Below, piece by piece: positions 10,418 through 20,743 of a DNA stretch of 64,000 bases; position 1 is the stretch's first letter; every line of letters starts with the position of its first letter. The stretch covers positions 1 through 64,000 of the forward strand of contig CACHBB010000001.1 in assembly GCA_902577945.1 (NCBI GenBank), in the 5' to 3' direction. Made by a program: the position numbers and the translations under genes. Under the pieces are notes generated by a model. It made no database searches, was not told where the DNA came from, and saw only the letters and a program-made list of their open reading frames with translations. Source of the stretch: an uncultured Alphaproteobacteria bacterium. GTDB lineage: Bacteria > Pseudomonadota > Alphaproteobacteria > HIMB59 > GCA-002718135.

Positions 10418-11163
10418 GTAACGTCTCTCCATAGTCTATTTTTTGCTAAATAAACAATTGTTCCTAAAATAATAAAGAATAAAATTACTTTAATTCCTAA
10501 ATTTTTTCTTTGTTCCATTTCAGGCTCTGCAGCCCAATGAAGAAAATGTGTTACATCTTCTGATAATTGTTGCGCATTATTATCTGTACCATCATCATAA
10601 TCAACACTTCCATCAGCAATTGGTGCTGGCATAGCTATTTGATTTCCAGCCATCCATTTATTGTAATACATTCCATTACCAACCTCCATCCCTTTAGGAG
10701 GTTCAACATAACCTAAAAGCAAATTATAAATATAATCTACACCATATTTTCTTGCTTTTGTAATTACACTTAAATCCGGAGGATAAGCCCCATTATTATT
10801 TGCTCTTGCTTCATTATCATTGGCGTATGGATTGACAAATCTATCAGCTGGTCTAGCAGGTCTTTCAAACATTTCACCATCATCATTTGGCCCATCTAAA
10901 ACAGTATATTCAGAAGCAATTACCTTTACTTGAGCTTCTGAAAAACCAATATCAATTAAATCTCTATAATATAGCAATCTCATTGAATGACATCCTGCAC
11001 ATACTTCTCTATAGACTTTATAACCTCTTTGAATTGCTGCTCTATCAAAAGTTCCAGTTGCACCTTTAAATGACCAATCATGTTTTGGCATTTTTTCAGT
11101 ACTCATTTCTGCAGCAAATATATGTGAAGATAAGAATAGAAGAATAATAAGTAATAGGCGCAT
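10414..11163 (-). CDS. petC: Cytochrome c1 of the bc1 complex
   Basis: Signal peptide; CAGCHSMRLLYYRDL heme motif; C-terminal TM anchor; downstream of cyt b. Confidence 0.94.
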   Translation of the reverse strand: MRLLLIILLFLSSHIFAAEMSTEKMPKHDWSFKGATGTFDRAAIQRGYKVYREVCAGCHSMRLLYYRDLIDIGFSEAQVKVIASEYTVLDGPNDDGEMFERPARPADRFVNPYANDNEARANNNGAYPPDLSVITKARKYGVDYIYNLLLGYVEPPKGMEVGNGMYYNKWMAGNQIAMPAPIADGSVDYDDGTDNNAQQLSEDVTHFLHWAAEPEMEQRKNLGIKVILFFIILGTIVYLAKNRLWRDVT

Positions 11164-12455
11164 TATAGATTTGTATCTTTTTGCATTGCTGGTGAAGGTA
11201 TTCCTTTTTCACCTCCTCCAATTTTTTGTGATATGTTTTTTGCATATACATCACTAATACTAAGTGGAAGTTTGTTTGGTTTTTCTATCCAACCAACAAA
11301 TGGAGTAATAATAAAGAAAAAACCAAAATAATAAAGTAAACCAACTCTTGCAATTAAAAGATATAAACCCTCAGCAGGCAACATTCCAACGTACCCTAGT
11401 ACAAAAAAGTTAACAAAAAATCCCATCATAAACCATTTATATATTGGTCTGTAATTACAGCTTCTTACTTTTGATCTATCAAGCCATGGTAACACAAATA
11501 AAATTGCTATAGCACCAAACATTAAAAGAACTCCACCTAATTTATCAGGTACTGCTCTTAAAATTGCATAAAAAGGTGCAAGATACCAGTTAGGAACAAT
11601 ATGAGCTGGAGTAACAAGTGGATCTGCTGGTATATAATTGTCAACCTCAGCCATAAGATTTGGTCCAAAAAAAATTACTGTAGAAATTGCAACTCCAAAA
11701 GCACACATCGCAATTGTATCTTTAATCAACATGTATGGAAAAAAGTTTACTGAGTCGTTTTTAGTTTTAATATCAATCCCATCGGGGTTATTTGAGCCAT
11801 GAACATGAACAGCAGCGACGTGAAGACCTACAACACCAAAAATAACAAAAGGTAAAACATAATGAAGAGCGAAGAAGCGATTTAAGGTTGCATTTCCAAC
11901 ATTGTAATCACCAAGAAGCCATGTTTTTAATCCCTCACCTATGATTGGTATCGCACTAAATAGATTAGTTATAACTGTTGCACCCCAGTAGGACATTTGT
12001 CCCCATGGCAAGGTATATCCAAGAAAGGAAGTTGCCATCATTAGAAGGAATATGAATACTCCTAAAATCCAATTTAATTCTCTTGGGTATTTATAGGAAC
12101 CGAAATACATTGCTCTTACAATATGTATGTAAACAATAATGAAGAAAAAAGCTGCTCCATTTGAGTGAATATAACGCATCAACCAACCATAATTTACATC
12201 TCTCATGATTCTTTCAACACTATCAAATGCCATCTCTGTGTGAGGTGTGTAATTCATTGCTAGAAAAATACCACTAACTATCATTGTAACTAGAGTTATT
12301 GTAGCTAGAGCTCCAAAACTCCAAAAATAGTTACAGTTTTTTGGCATCGGGTAATCACCATATTCTTTTTTAAAATAAGAAATTATAGGTAAACGAAATT
12401 CTATCCAATTAAGAACAGGATTTTTAAATTTGTGTACTTTTCTATTTTGGTCCAT
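11163..12455 (-). CDS. petB: Cytochrome b of the bc1 complex
   Basis: RYIHSNGAAFFFIIVYIHIVRAMYFGSY, GYTLPWGQMSYWGATVITN, heme-ligand His residues. Confidence 0.97.
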   Translation of the reverse strand: MDQNRKVHKFKNPVLNWIEFRLPIISYFKKEYGDYPMPKNCNYFWSFGALATITLVTMIVSGIFLAMNYTPHTEMAFDSVERIMRDVNYGWLMRYIHSNGAAFFFIIVYIHIVRAMYFGSYKYPRELNWILGVFIFLLMMATSFLGYTLPWGQMSYWGATVITNLFSAIPIIGEGLKTWLLGDYNVGNATLNRFFALHYVLPFVIFGVVGLHVAAVHVHGSNNPDGIDIKTKNDSVNFFPYMLIKDTIAMCAFGVAISTVIFFGPNLMAEVDNYIPADPLVTPAHIVPNWYLAPFYAILRAVPDKLGGVLLMFGAIAILFVLPWLDRSKVRSCNYRPIYKWFMMGFFVNFFVLGYVGMLPAEGLYLLIARVGLLYYFGFFFIITPFVGWIEKPNKLPLSISDVYAKNISQKIGGGEKGIPSPAMQKDTNL

Positions 12456-12457
12456 AA

Positions 12458-12985
12458 TTATCCAATCTTTATTGTAGTATCATTTAAAAAGGAATATGGC
12501 GGGACGTCCAAATTTTTTGGAGCAGGTCCTTTTCTAATTCTTCCAGATGTGTCGTAATGAGAGCCGTGGCATGGACAATACCAACCATCATATTCACCTT
12601 TCATATCTGAAATTTTTTGACCAAGTGGTACACAGCCTAAGTGCGTACATACACCAACTAAAACTAACCATTCTTCTTTCTGAACTCTTTCTGCATCATC
12701 CTGTGGGTCTCTTAAATCTGAAGCCTGAACCATTTTTGCTGCGTCAATTTCTTGTTTAGTTCTTTTCTTTATGAAAACTGGCTTACCTCTCCATTTTATT
12801 GTAATACTTTGCCCTTCTTCTATTGTACTTATATCTACTTCTGTTGAGCCAGCGGCTAAAGTATCTTCTGCAGGACTCATACTTTTTAAAAAAGGCCATA
12901 TAAATGCTGCTGTTCCAACAGCTCCAAGTGTTACAGTGCTTAACTGTAAGAAATCGCGTCTCTTATTATCTGGTTTTTTTGCCAT
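12458..12985 (-). CDS. petA: Rieske iron-sulfur subunit of the bc1 complex
   Basis: Tat-like N-terminus (KRRDFLQLS); [10 protein letters not shown] and [14 protein letters not shown] Rieske motifs. Confidence 0.97.
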   Translation of the reverse strand: MAKKPDNKRRDFLQLSTVTLGAVGTAAFIWPFLKSMSPAEDTLAAGSTEVDISTIEEGQSITIKWRGKPVFIKKRTKQEIDAAKMVQASDLRDPQDDAERVQKEEWLVLVGVCTHLGCVPLGQKISDMKGEYDGWYCPCHGSHYDTSGRIRKGPAPKNLDVPPYSFLNDTTIKIG

Positions 12986-13081
12986 TTATTATGATTTTCT
13001 TTATATCTTAATTAATAAAAAAAATACCTATTATTTATGTGCCAGCGTGACGCAAGGTCTTAGATAATGTAATTAAAATAT

Positions 13082-13534
13082 ATGAGAATTGCTCTATTTG
13101 AACCTGATATTCCTCAAAATACTGGAAATGTATTTAGGCTTGGCGCTTGTCTCGGTATACCAGTCGATATCATAGAACCAACTGGTTTCATTATAGATGA
13201 TAAAAGACTTAAAAGAGCATCGATGGATTATTATAATTATCTTGATCTAAAAAAACATTTAAGTTGGGAAAAATTTTATAATTGGTCAATTAAAAATAAA
13301 TATCGATTAATCTTATTAACAACAAAGAGTAATAAAAGTTGTTATAACTATGTCTTTAGACCAAATGACATAATTTTATTTGGCAGGGAAAGTGCTGGCG
13401 TTCCTCAGTCTGTGCATGACTCTGTCGATGATAGATTAAAAATACCCATGGTAAAAGGGCCCAGGTCAATAAATCTAAGTAGTTCAGTGGCTATAGTTGC
13501 TGGTGAAATGTTACGCCAATTAAAATTAAGCTAG
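13082..13534 (+). CDS. trmL: tRNA (cytidine(34)-2'-O)-methyltransferase (SPOUT)
   Basis: FEPDIPQNTGNVFRLGACLG, FGRESAGVP, INLSSSVAIVAGEMLRQL. Confidence 0.93.
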   Translation: MRIALFEPDIPQNTGNVFRLGACLGIPVDIIEPTGFIIDDKRLKRASMDYYNYLDLKKHLSWEKFYNWSIKNKYRLILLTTKSNKSCYNYVFRPNDIILFGRESAGVPQSVHDSVDDRLKIPMVKGPRSINLSSSVAIVAGEMLRQLKLS

Positions 13535-14386
13535 AGTACCCATCTTTCCATCTTGATAATCTATCATAGCTTGTTTAATTTCTCCCTCAGAATTAGCAAC
13601 AAAAGGACCGTATCTGGCAATAGGCTCTTGAATTGGCTTACCTGCTAAAACTAAATACGAACCTTTATTAGATATTGATGTAAGTTGAAGTTCATCACTT
13701 GACTGATCAAAATAAATCATATCCCCCTTGTTTGCAATTTTATTAGAGTCAGAGAACTTTAATTGACCATCAATTAAATAGATCATTAGATTTTGTTCTT
13801 TATCAACTTTAAACTTGATTTTATCTTGTCTTAAAAATCTAATATCAAAAATAGAAACAGGCGAATAAGTTTGAATTTTTGATTTTACTCCTTTTACTTC
13901 ACCAACAAGAACTTTAAATTCTATATTGTTATTTTCCAGTAAAGTGGGAATTGTATTTTTTTTAATGTGTTGATACCAAGGTTTAACTTTTTTATATTTT
14001 TGAGGTAGATTTACCCAAATCTGTAAACCCTGCATAACTCCCCCGGACTTTTTAAATTTTTCTGTAACTAACTCAGAATGAATTAAACCAGAACCCGTAG
14101 TCATCCACTGAACATCACCAGTTTCTATATCTGCTTGCCCACCCCATGAGTCTCGATGTTCTACCTCACCCCCTAACATATATGTAATGGCCTCAAAACC
14201 ACAATGAGGATGAGCAGGAACACCTGTGGCTCCACCAGGTTGATAATTTATTGGCCCAAAGTGATCAAAAAGAAGAAAAGGATCATTTTCTCTCATTCCA
14301 GGAATAGGGAAGGCTCTGGTAACAGGAATACCGTCACCCTCAAAAGTTTTCATGCATTTTTTTATTTGCAAAATTTTTCTAGACAT
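13526..14386 (-). CDS. Pirin family protein
   Basis: DPFLLFDHFGP, HPHCGFEAITYMLGGEVEHRDSWG, GDVQWMTTGSGLIHSE. Confidence 0.93.
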   Translation of the reverse strand: MSRKILQIKKCMKTFEGDGIPVTRAFPIPGMRENDPFLLFDHFGPINYQPGGATGVPAHPHCGFEAITYMLGGEVEHRDSWGGQADIETGDVQWMTTGSGLIHSELVTEKFKKSGGVMQGLQIWVNLPQKYKKVKPWYQHIKKNTIPTLLENNNIEFKVLVGEVKGVKSKIQTYSPVSIFDIRFLRQDKIKFKVDKEQNLMIYLIDGQLKFSDSNKIANKGDMIYFDQSSDELQLTSISNKGSYLVLAGKPIQEPIARYGPFVANSEGEIKQAMIDYQDGKMGTLA

Positions 14387-14442
14387 TAATTATTAAGTGG
14401 TATTTTTAATTGATTTTTCAATGAATAATAAATTTTTTAAAT

Positions 14443-15237
14443 TTAATTTATTATATTATCAATCCTATTTAAACATTTTTTTAAACCAACTTCAAATTTA
14501 GTTCTTATAAAATGTTCTTTTATTATTTCCACCCACTTAAATTTTATTTGGTCTTTGTAAGCATTATAAAAGCAATTTAATGGATATGGCATATTAAACA
14601 TTTTCAAAATTTCTTGTCTAACAACTTCATTTGTTAATACTGATAAAGATTCATGAATATATTTTTCGACTGTTTTTTGTTCACTTAAAATAATATTAGG
14701 TATTTCAAATAGACCAAGAAATCTAAAATAACGATAGATTCGAAGATAATCTTCTTTAATTCTTTCTTCTGTTTCACCTATAAACCTAATTTTCTTTTCT
14801 TTAAGGTCATTTATTCCATTGTAATAATCATATATTTTATTATTACTTCCAAGAAACATAGCATTAAATGAAAAATCTCTCCTCGCTGCATCCCTTTCCC
14901 AATTTGTTGTATAAATCACATTAGTATGTCTTCCAATTTGATTTACGTCCTCACGTAAAGTCGTAATTTGTACTTTTTTATCCATGGGATAAGCAATTAT
15001 AGATCCATATTGTATAGCAAAATCGTCATATTCAATATTGTTACTATTTAGTATTTCCAAAACTTTGTTTGGCTCTACAACTGTTGCGGCATCAATATCC
15101 TTACTTACCTTGTTAAGAAATAAATCTCTTATACACCCGCCAACTAAACGAATTTTGGCATTATTATTTTCAAAAATAGAAAATAAATATTTTATATGGT
15201 CTTTATTTAATAATTCAGCAGTTATATTATTGTTCAT
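14443..15237 (-). CDS. CCA-adding enzyme/poly(A) polymerase head-neck family (short, 264 aa)
   Basis: RLVGGCIRDLFLNKVSKDIDAAT, TLREDVNQIGRH, ERDAARRDFSFNAM, RIKEDYLRIYRYFRF. Confidence 0.85.
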   Translation of the reverse strand: MNNNITAELLNKDHIKYLFSIFENNNAKIRLVGGCIRDLFLNKVSKDIDAATVVEPNKVLEILNSNNIEYDDFAIQYGSIIAYPMDKKVQITTLREDVNQIGRHTNVIYTTNWERDAARRDFSFNAMFLGSNNKIYDYYNGINDLKEKKIRFIGETEERIKEDYLRIYRYFRFLGLFEIPNIILSEQKTVEKYIHESLSVLTNEVVRQEILKMFNMPYPLNCFYNAYKDQIKFKWVEIIKEHFIRTKFEVGLKKCLNRIDNIIN

Positions 15238-15275
15238 TATATAGATATTTCTTAAAAAAAATTTATATTACAGTA

Positions 15276-15887
15276 ATGATGTCGACTTCTTCAAAAGAAA
15301 ATACAGAAGAAATATTTAGGGATATTAAAAGAAATTTAACTAGAGGTGTTAAAGATAGAAAACATAACTTCCATACTCCGGTATTTTCTAATTTAAATGG
15401 TGATGGTGAAATAGATTCTAGGGTTGTAGTTTTAAGAAACTTCGATCCTTTAAAAATGATTCTTAACTTTCATACTGATTTTAGATCTCCAAAAGCAATT
15501 GATTTAAAACACAATAATAATTCTTTATTTGTGTTTTATGATCATAAATTAAAAATTCAGCTTAGAGTCAAAACAACATCAATTCTCAATAATCAAAATG
15601 GAATTGCAGAAGAAATGTGGGAGAAAACTAGACTGTTCAGCAGAAAATGTTACCTAACTACAAAAATTCCAAGTTCCATTACTGCACTACCTGAAGATGG
15701 AATTCCTAATCATCTTGTAGGTAAAGAGCCAAATTTAGAAGAGAGTGAAAAAGGTTTTAAAAATTTTACAGTTGTGGAAAATAAAATTAATGAAATTGAC
15801 TGGTTATATTTAGAAATCTCTGGTCATCGAAGATTAAAATTAATTTTTAAAGAACAAAAACCTGAATATCATTGGATAATACCTTAG
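15276..15887 (+). CDS. Pyridoxamine 5'-phosphate oxidase-like flavin-binding protein
   Basis: SRVVVLRNFDPLKMILNFHTDFRSPKAIDL...GHRRLKLIF; PNPOx-like split-barrel pattern. Confidence 0.75.
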   Translation: MMSTSSKENTEEIFRDIKRNLTRGVKDRKHNFHTPVFSNLNGDGEIDSRVVVLRNFDPLKMILNFHTDFRSPKAIDLKHNNNSLFVFYDHKLKIQLRVKTTSILNNQNGIAEEMWEKTRLFSRKCYLTTKIPSSITALPEDGIPNHLVGKEPNLEESEKGFKNFTVVENKINEIDWLYLEISGHRRLKLIFKEQKPEYHWIIP

Positions 15888-16717
15888 TGTAATTTAAAAT
15901 TATCAATAATTCTTATATTTCCAATGAAAACAGCAACGAATAATCTTGCCTTATTATAATCATTGGTAATCTCTAAATTATTTTCATCACGTATTTCTAA
16001 ATAATCAATTTTATTAATTTTGATTTTTGAAAGGTCATTTTTAAATTCTTTAAAGTTTAATTTAAGATTTTTTTCTTTTAAATTGTTTACAAATAGATTT
16101 ATTTTTTTTGCAAGATTTTGGAAGATTTCAAATTGATGTGGAGTAAAATTAGAATTCCTAGATGATAAGCTCATTCCATTTTTATCCCTAATAGAAGTGC
16201 AAGGAACAATATTAATATTAAGTTTTTTTAATTTCACCAATTCATCAATTAATTTAATTTGTTGATAATCTTTTTCACCAAAATAACTGTTTTTAGGTTT
16301 GATTATATTAAAAAAGGTATTCACTACAGTTGTGACACCATCAAAGTGGCCCGGTCTTGTAATATCACATAGAATATTCCTATATTTTAAAACACTTTTT
16401 ACTTTGACTAATCCTTCTGGATAAATCTCATCTATGGATGGTAAATATAGTAGATCACAGCTAGAAGATTTTAACTTTGCAATATCTTGATCTATAGTTT
16501 TAGGGTATGAATTATAATCATCATCATTATTAAATTGTGTGGGATTTACAAATATTGATGTGATGACAAAATCATTATTATTTTTTGCTTCTTTTATCAA
16601 AGATAAGTGTCCAGCATGGATATTACCCATTGTAAGAACCAATCCAATTGATACTGATGAAGAAGCAAGTGAATCTAATAAATTCTGTAATTCTTTAGTT
16701 TTTGTTATAATTTTCAT
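15884..16717 (-). CDS. panC: Pantoate-beta-alanine ligase
   Basis: VLTMGNIHAGHLSLIKEA, FVNPTQFNNDDDYNSYPKT, RPGHFDGVTTVV, FGEKDYQQ, SSRN. Confidence 0.96.
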   Translation of the reverse strand: MKIITKTKELQNLLDSLASSSVSIGLVLTMGNIHAGHLSLIKEAKNNNDFVITSIFVNPTQFNNDDDYNSYPKTIDQDIAKLKSSSCDLLYLPSIDEIYPEGLVKVKSVLKYRNILCDITRPGHFDGVTTVVNTFFNIIKPKNSYFGEKDYQQIKLIDELVKLKKLNINIVPCTSIRDKNGMSLSSRNSNFTPHQFEIFQNLAKKINLFVNNLKEKNLKLNFKEFKNDLSKIKINKIDYLEIRDENNLEITNDYNKARLFVAVFIGNIRIIDNFKLH

Positions 16718-16779
16718 TAAAACTTTAAGTAAATAATTGACTTATATATGATGAATTCGTATTAGGCCCAATATTTATT

Positions 16780-16914
16780 ATGAAAAGAACATATCAACCA
16801 TCTAGAGTGATTAGAAAAAGAAGACACGGTTTTAGAGCTAGAATGGCTACAAAAGCTGGTCGTCAGATAATTAATAGACGTCGTGCAAAAGGAAGAGCTC
16901 AACTAAGTGCTTAA
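16780..16914 (+). CDS. rpmH: 50S ribosomal protein L34 (missed in ORF track)
   Basis: Translation [44 protein letters not shown], immediately upstream of rnpA. Confidence 0.97.
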   Translation: MKRTYQPSRVIRKRRHGFRARMATKAGRQIINRRRAKGRAQLSA

Positions 16915-16922
16915 AAGGCCTT

Positions 16923-17255
16923 ATGGCCCCCAAACTATTTACAATTAAAAAAAGATCAACTTTCCTGATGGTGCGAAATGAAGGATTTTATATTAAAGGT
17001 AAAAATATTAATGTACAGATATTACACAATCAAAAGCTAGAAAAATCTATAGGTGTTGGCTACACAGCTTCAAAGAAAATTGGAAATGCAGTAAAAAGAA
17101 ATAAAGCAAAAAGAATAATGAGAGAATTAGCAAGAAAAATTATTATTAATGGTAAAATAAATTCATATTATGTGTTAATAGCTAAATCGTCATTGCTAGA
17201 CGAAAAGTTTAGCAATTTAATAGTTGAGCTTAAAGAAAAAATAAATGATAAATAG
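16923..17255 (+). CDS. rnpA: Ribonuclease P protein component
   Basis: GVGYTASKKIGNAVKRNKAKRIMRE; rpmH-rnpA-yidD-yidC order. Confidence 0.93.
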   Translation: MAPKLFTIKKRSTFLMVRNEGFYIKGKNINVQILHNQKLEKSIGVGYTASKKIGNAVKRNKAKRIMRELARKIIINGKINSYYVLIAKSSLLDEKFSNLIVELKEKINDK

Positions 17256-17487
17256 AATTCTTATATTTCCACTAATAGTATTTATAAGAATCTATCAATT
17301 AGTTATATCTCCAATTATTGGTCAAAATTGTAGATTCCAACCTACCTGCTCTGAATATGCTGCTAGTTGTTTTAAACAATTTGGATTAATTAAAGGAATT
17401 TTTTTATCTTTAAAAAGAATAGCTAAATGTCATCCTTGGGGAAAGCACGGATATGACCCGATCCCTAGTAAGTTAGAAGAAAAATAA
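17245..17487 (+). CDS. yidD: Membrane protein insertion efficiency factor YidD
   Basis: IRIYQLVISPIIGQNCRFQPTCSEYA, CHPWGKHGYDPIP. Confidence 0.95.
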   Translation: MINRILIFPLIVFIRIYQLVISPIIGQNCRFQPTCSEYAASCFKQFGLIKGIFLSLKRIAKCHPWGKHGYDPIPSKLEEK

Positions 17488-19214
17488 TGAACGAGCAAAA
17501 AAATTTATATTTGGCAATCGGAATATCAATAGCGATAATTATTTTTTTTCAAATACTTTTGCCTACTCAGCCGATTGAACCACCCCCACTTAATGAAGAG
17601 GAAAGTTTAGAACCTGCCACTTCAATCGATGGAAATAATAAACAATTTGTAGAGGAAATTAAATCAAAAGAAGATGTATTAAATACAACTAAAAGAGTTT
17701 CTTTTAAGAATTCATCAGTTGAAGGATCAATTAACTTAACGGGGGGAATAATTGATGATCTAATTTTATCAAAATATAAAACTAGTCTTGCTCCTGACTC
17801 TAAGAATATTCAATTATTATTGCCTAATGGAACCGCAAACCCTTATTATATTGAAACTGGTTGGAAAGAACTTAAAGATACAACAATCGATTTACCAAAT
17901 TTAGAAACAGAATGGCAAAGTGATAGTTTTAATTTAACACCTACAAATCCAGTCAACTTAACTTGGACAAATAAGCAAAATATTACTTTCAAAGTTAATT
18001 ATAAGATTGATGATGAATATATGTTTTCTATTACACAAGAAATAATTAACAATAGCAATAAAACAGTTGAAGTTTTTCCCTACCGTTTGATAAAGAGAAT
18101 AAATACACCAGATACAATTAATTTTTTTATACTCCATGAGGGTTTAATCAGTCTGTTAAATGATGAGCTTTTAGAAAAAAATTATGATGATATAGCTGAA
18201 GATTGCTCATCTTCACTTCAAACAAAAAAATCTTTTTGTGATAACAAGTCAAAAGGTGGTTGGTTAGGATTTACTGATAAATATTGGATGTCTGCTTTAA
18301 TACCAGATGCAGAACAGTCAATTAATGTAAATTATAGACATAGTAATAATGGAAGAGATAATTATAGGGCTGGTTATGTTGGTCAAATTTATGAAATTAA
18401 ACCGAGTAATAATTTGACATATGGTGGTAAATTATTTGTAGGTGCAAAAAAATTAGATATTTTAAGTAATTATGATGAAAGCTTATCAATTACCAGATTT
18501 ACAGATGCAATAGACTGGGGTTGGTTTAGTTTTTTAACTAAACCTGTGTCATATGCAATTAATTGGTTCTTTGGGTATGTTGGTAATTTTGGTTTGGCAA
18601 TTATCGCATTTACAATTTTGATGAGATTAATACTATTTCCACTTGCACAGGCTTCTTTTAAATCAATGGCAAAAATGAAAAAATTACAGCCTGATATGCA
18701 AAGACTAAAAGAGACCTATCCAAATGATAGACAGAAAATGCAACAAGAACTAATGGCTTTATATAAAAGAGAGGGGGCAAATCCAGTTGCTGGATGTCTT
18801 CCAATACTTGTTCAAATACCAATATTTTTTTCATTATATAAAGTTTTATTTGTAACAATAGAAATGTATCATGCTCCTTTTTATGGATGGATACATGATT
18901 TATCTGCGCCTGATCCTCTAGGATTAATGACACTTTTTGGAATAGTTCCTTGGAATGTTCCACCATTATTATCTATCATTGATATAGGAATTCTTCCTAT
19001 ATTTATGGGTTTTACAATGTGGCTTCAACAAAAACTTAATCCAGCTCCAGCTGATCCAACACAAGCTAGGATTTTTGCTATTTTGCCTTTTGTATTCACT
19101 TTCGTGCTTGCAGGATTTGCGGCAGGTTTAGTATTATATTGGTCGGTAAATAATATACTTTCCATTGCTCAACAATGGTTTATTCAGAGAAGAATTTTAG
19201 CCAAAGATGGCTGA
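17487..19214 (+). CDS. yidC: Membrane protein insertase YidC
   Basis: N-terminal TM plus periplasmic domain; FPLAQASFKSMAKMKKLQPDMQRLKETY; NPVAGCLPILVQIPIFFSLYKVLF. Confidence 0.97.
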   Translation: MNEQKNLYLAIGISIAIIIFFQILLPTQPIEPPPLNEEESLEPATSIDGNNKQFVEEIKSKEDVLNTTKRVSFKNSSVEGSINLTGGIIDDLILSKYKTSLAPDSKNIQLLLPNGTANPYYIETGWKELKDTTIDLPNLETEWQSDSFNLTPTNPVNLTWTNKQNITFKVNYKIDDEYMFSITQEIINNSNKTVEVFPYRLIKRINTPDTINFFILHEGLISLLNDELLEKNYDDIAEDCSSSLQTKKSFCDNKSKGGWLGFTDKYWMSALIPDAEQSINVNYRHSNNGRDNYRAGYVGQIYEIKPSNNLTYGGKLFVGAKKLDILSNYDESLSITRFTDAIDWGWFSFLTKPVSYAINWFFGYVGNFGLAIIAFTILMRLILFPLAQASFKSMAKMKKLQPDMQRLKETYPNDRQKMQQELMALYKREGANPVAGCLPILVQIPIFFSLYKVLFVTIEMYHAPFYGWIHDLSAPDPLGLMTLFGIVPWNVPPLLSIIDIGILPIFMGFTMWLQQKLNPAPADPTQARIFAILPFVFTFVLAGFAAGLVLYWSVNNILSIAQQWFIQRRILAKDG

Positions 19215-19827
19215 TACAAATAGAAGCTTAAACAGTTTTTTTAATGTTAATAGGTTTGTCGGATCTTTTAATTCTTATGAAAAAATTCCCTATACTGAAG
19301 TTAAAAAAGAATGCTGTTTTATTGGAAGATCTAATGTTGGTAAATCAAGCTTATTGAATGCCGTTACAAAAACTAAAAAACTTGCCAAAACTAGTAAAAC
19401 GCCGGGCAGAACACAGTCCATAAATGTTTTTGAAATCAATAATAAAATAAATATTATTGATTTACCAGGCTATGGCTTTGCAAAAGTTTCAAAAGTTATA
19501 AGAGAGAATCTAATAGTTTTAATAGAAGAATACATTCAATACAGAAAGGGTTTAGATCACGTGTTTTTATTAATTGATGCAAAAGTCGGTATAAAGAATA
19601 CTGATATAGACATGATGGATTATATTGACAATTGTTCTAAAAACTTTTCATTGGTTTTAACAAAAATAGATAAAATTTCTTCCACTCAAAGAGAGTTTCA
19701 AAAAAAATCTGTATTAAGTATTATGAAAAATTATAAAAAGACATTTCAAAATATTTATTTATCTGAAACAAAAAAAAATAATGGTATTAATGAAATACAA
19801 AAAACAATATATGGATTATTAAAATAA
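19207..19827 (+). CDS. engB: Ribosome biogenesis GTP-binding protein EngB/YihA
   Basis: FIGRSNVGKSSLLNAVT, KTSKTPGRTQSINVFE, DLPGYGFAKVS, LTKIDKIS. Confidence 0.95.
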   Translation: MADTNRSLNSFFNVNRFVGSFNSYEKIPYTEVKKECCFIGRSNVGKSSLLNAVTKTKKLAKTSKTPGRTQSINVFEINNKINIIDLPGYGFAKVSKVIRENLIVLIEEYIQYRKGLDHVFLLIDAKVGIKNTDIDMMDYIDNCSKNFSLVLTKIDKISSTQREFQKKSVLSIMKNYKKTFQNIYLSETKKNNGINEIQKTIYGLLK

Positions 19828-19828
19828 A

Positions 19829-20743
19829 ATGAAATTTGATTTTTTATCTGAAAGTGATCAAGCATATTTCATTCATAAAGCATCTACACTCGTTGAAGCG
19901 CTACCATATATACGTCAACACAGTGGTGATATAATTGTCATAAAATATGGAGGACATGCTATGGGTGATAAAAAACTTTCATCTAGTTTTGCAAAGGATA
20001 TAGGTCTTCTAAAAGAAATTGGCGTTTCTCCTGTTATTGTTCATGGTGGTGGCCCACAAATTGGTGAAAGACTAAAAAGCAAAAATATATCTTCAAACTT
20101 TGTCGATGGTTTAAGAGTAACTGATATAGAAACAATAAAAGTAGTAGAAGAAGTGTTATCAAAAGATATTAATTCTGAGATTGTAAATTCAATATCTTCT
20201 ACCGGTGGTAAGCCAATTGGTATTGCGGGAAATACAGATAATTTGATTGAAGCAACAAAATTAAATATTGAAGTTAAAGATAGTGATTCTAATATTGAAA
20301 AAGTTGTTGATATAGGTTTTGTTGGTAATCCAGTAAATTTAAAAAGTGATATTATTTTAAATCATATTAATAATGGAGAAATTCCTGTTATTGCTCCCCT
20401 TGGGATTGATAAGGAAAATTTTACCTATAATATTAATGCAGATACAGCAGCAGGATTTATAGCGGGCAAACTTAAAGCAAGCAAATTACTATTACTTACT
20501 GATGTATCAGGAATTTTAGATAATAACAAAAAACTCATATCTTCTTTAAGTTTAAATGAAGCGAAAAAAATAATGTCAGAGGATTTTATATCTGGAGGTA
20601 TGAAGCCAAAAATAAAAACATGTATTGAAGCGATGGAGCAAGGTGTTAAAAAATCAACAATATTAGATGGCAGAATTCCTCATTCAGTTATACTGGAATT
20701 ATTTACCGAACATGGTATTGGAACTCAATTAGTATCTAGTTAA
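19829..20743 (+). CDS. argB: Acetylglutamate kinase
   Basis: IVIKYGGHAMG, VIVHGGGPQIGERL, INADTAAGFIAGKL, LLTDVSGIL, SGGMKPKI. Confidence 0.96.
   Translation: MKFDFLSESDQAYFIHKASTLVEALPYIRQHSGDIIVIKYGGHAMGDKKLSSSFAKDIGLLKEIGVSPVIVHGGGPQIGERLKSKNISSNFVDGLRVTDIETIKVVEEVLSKDINSEIVNSISSTGGKPIGIAGNTDNLIEATKLNIEVKDSDSNIEKVVDIGFVGNPVNLKSDIILNHINNGEIPVIAPLGIDKENFTYNINADTAAGFIAGKLKASKLLLLTDVSGILDNNKKLISSLSLNEAKKIMSEDFISGGMKPKIKTCIEAMEQGVKKSTILDGRIPHSVILELFTEHGIGTQLVSS

Noticed and set aside
10887-11069. 60-aa + strand ORF
   Set aside because: Antisense to cytochrome c1.
12547-13067. 70- and 98-aa + strand ORFs
   Set aside because: Antisense to the Rieske gene, which is fully supported.
14204-14389. 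61-aa + strand ORF
   Set aside because: Antisense to the pirin gene.
18658-18966. 102-aa - strand ORF
   Set aside because: Antisense to the conserved core of yidC.
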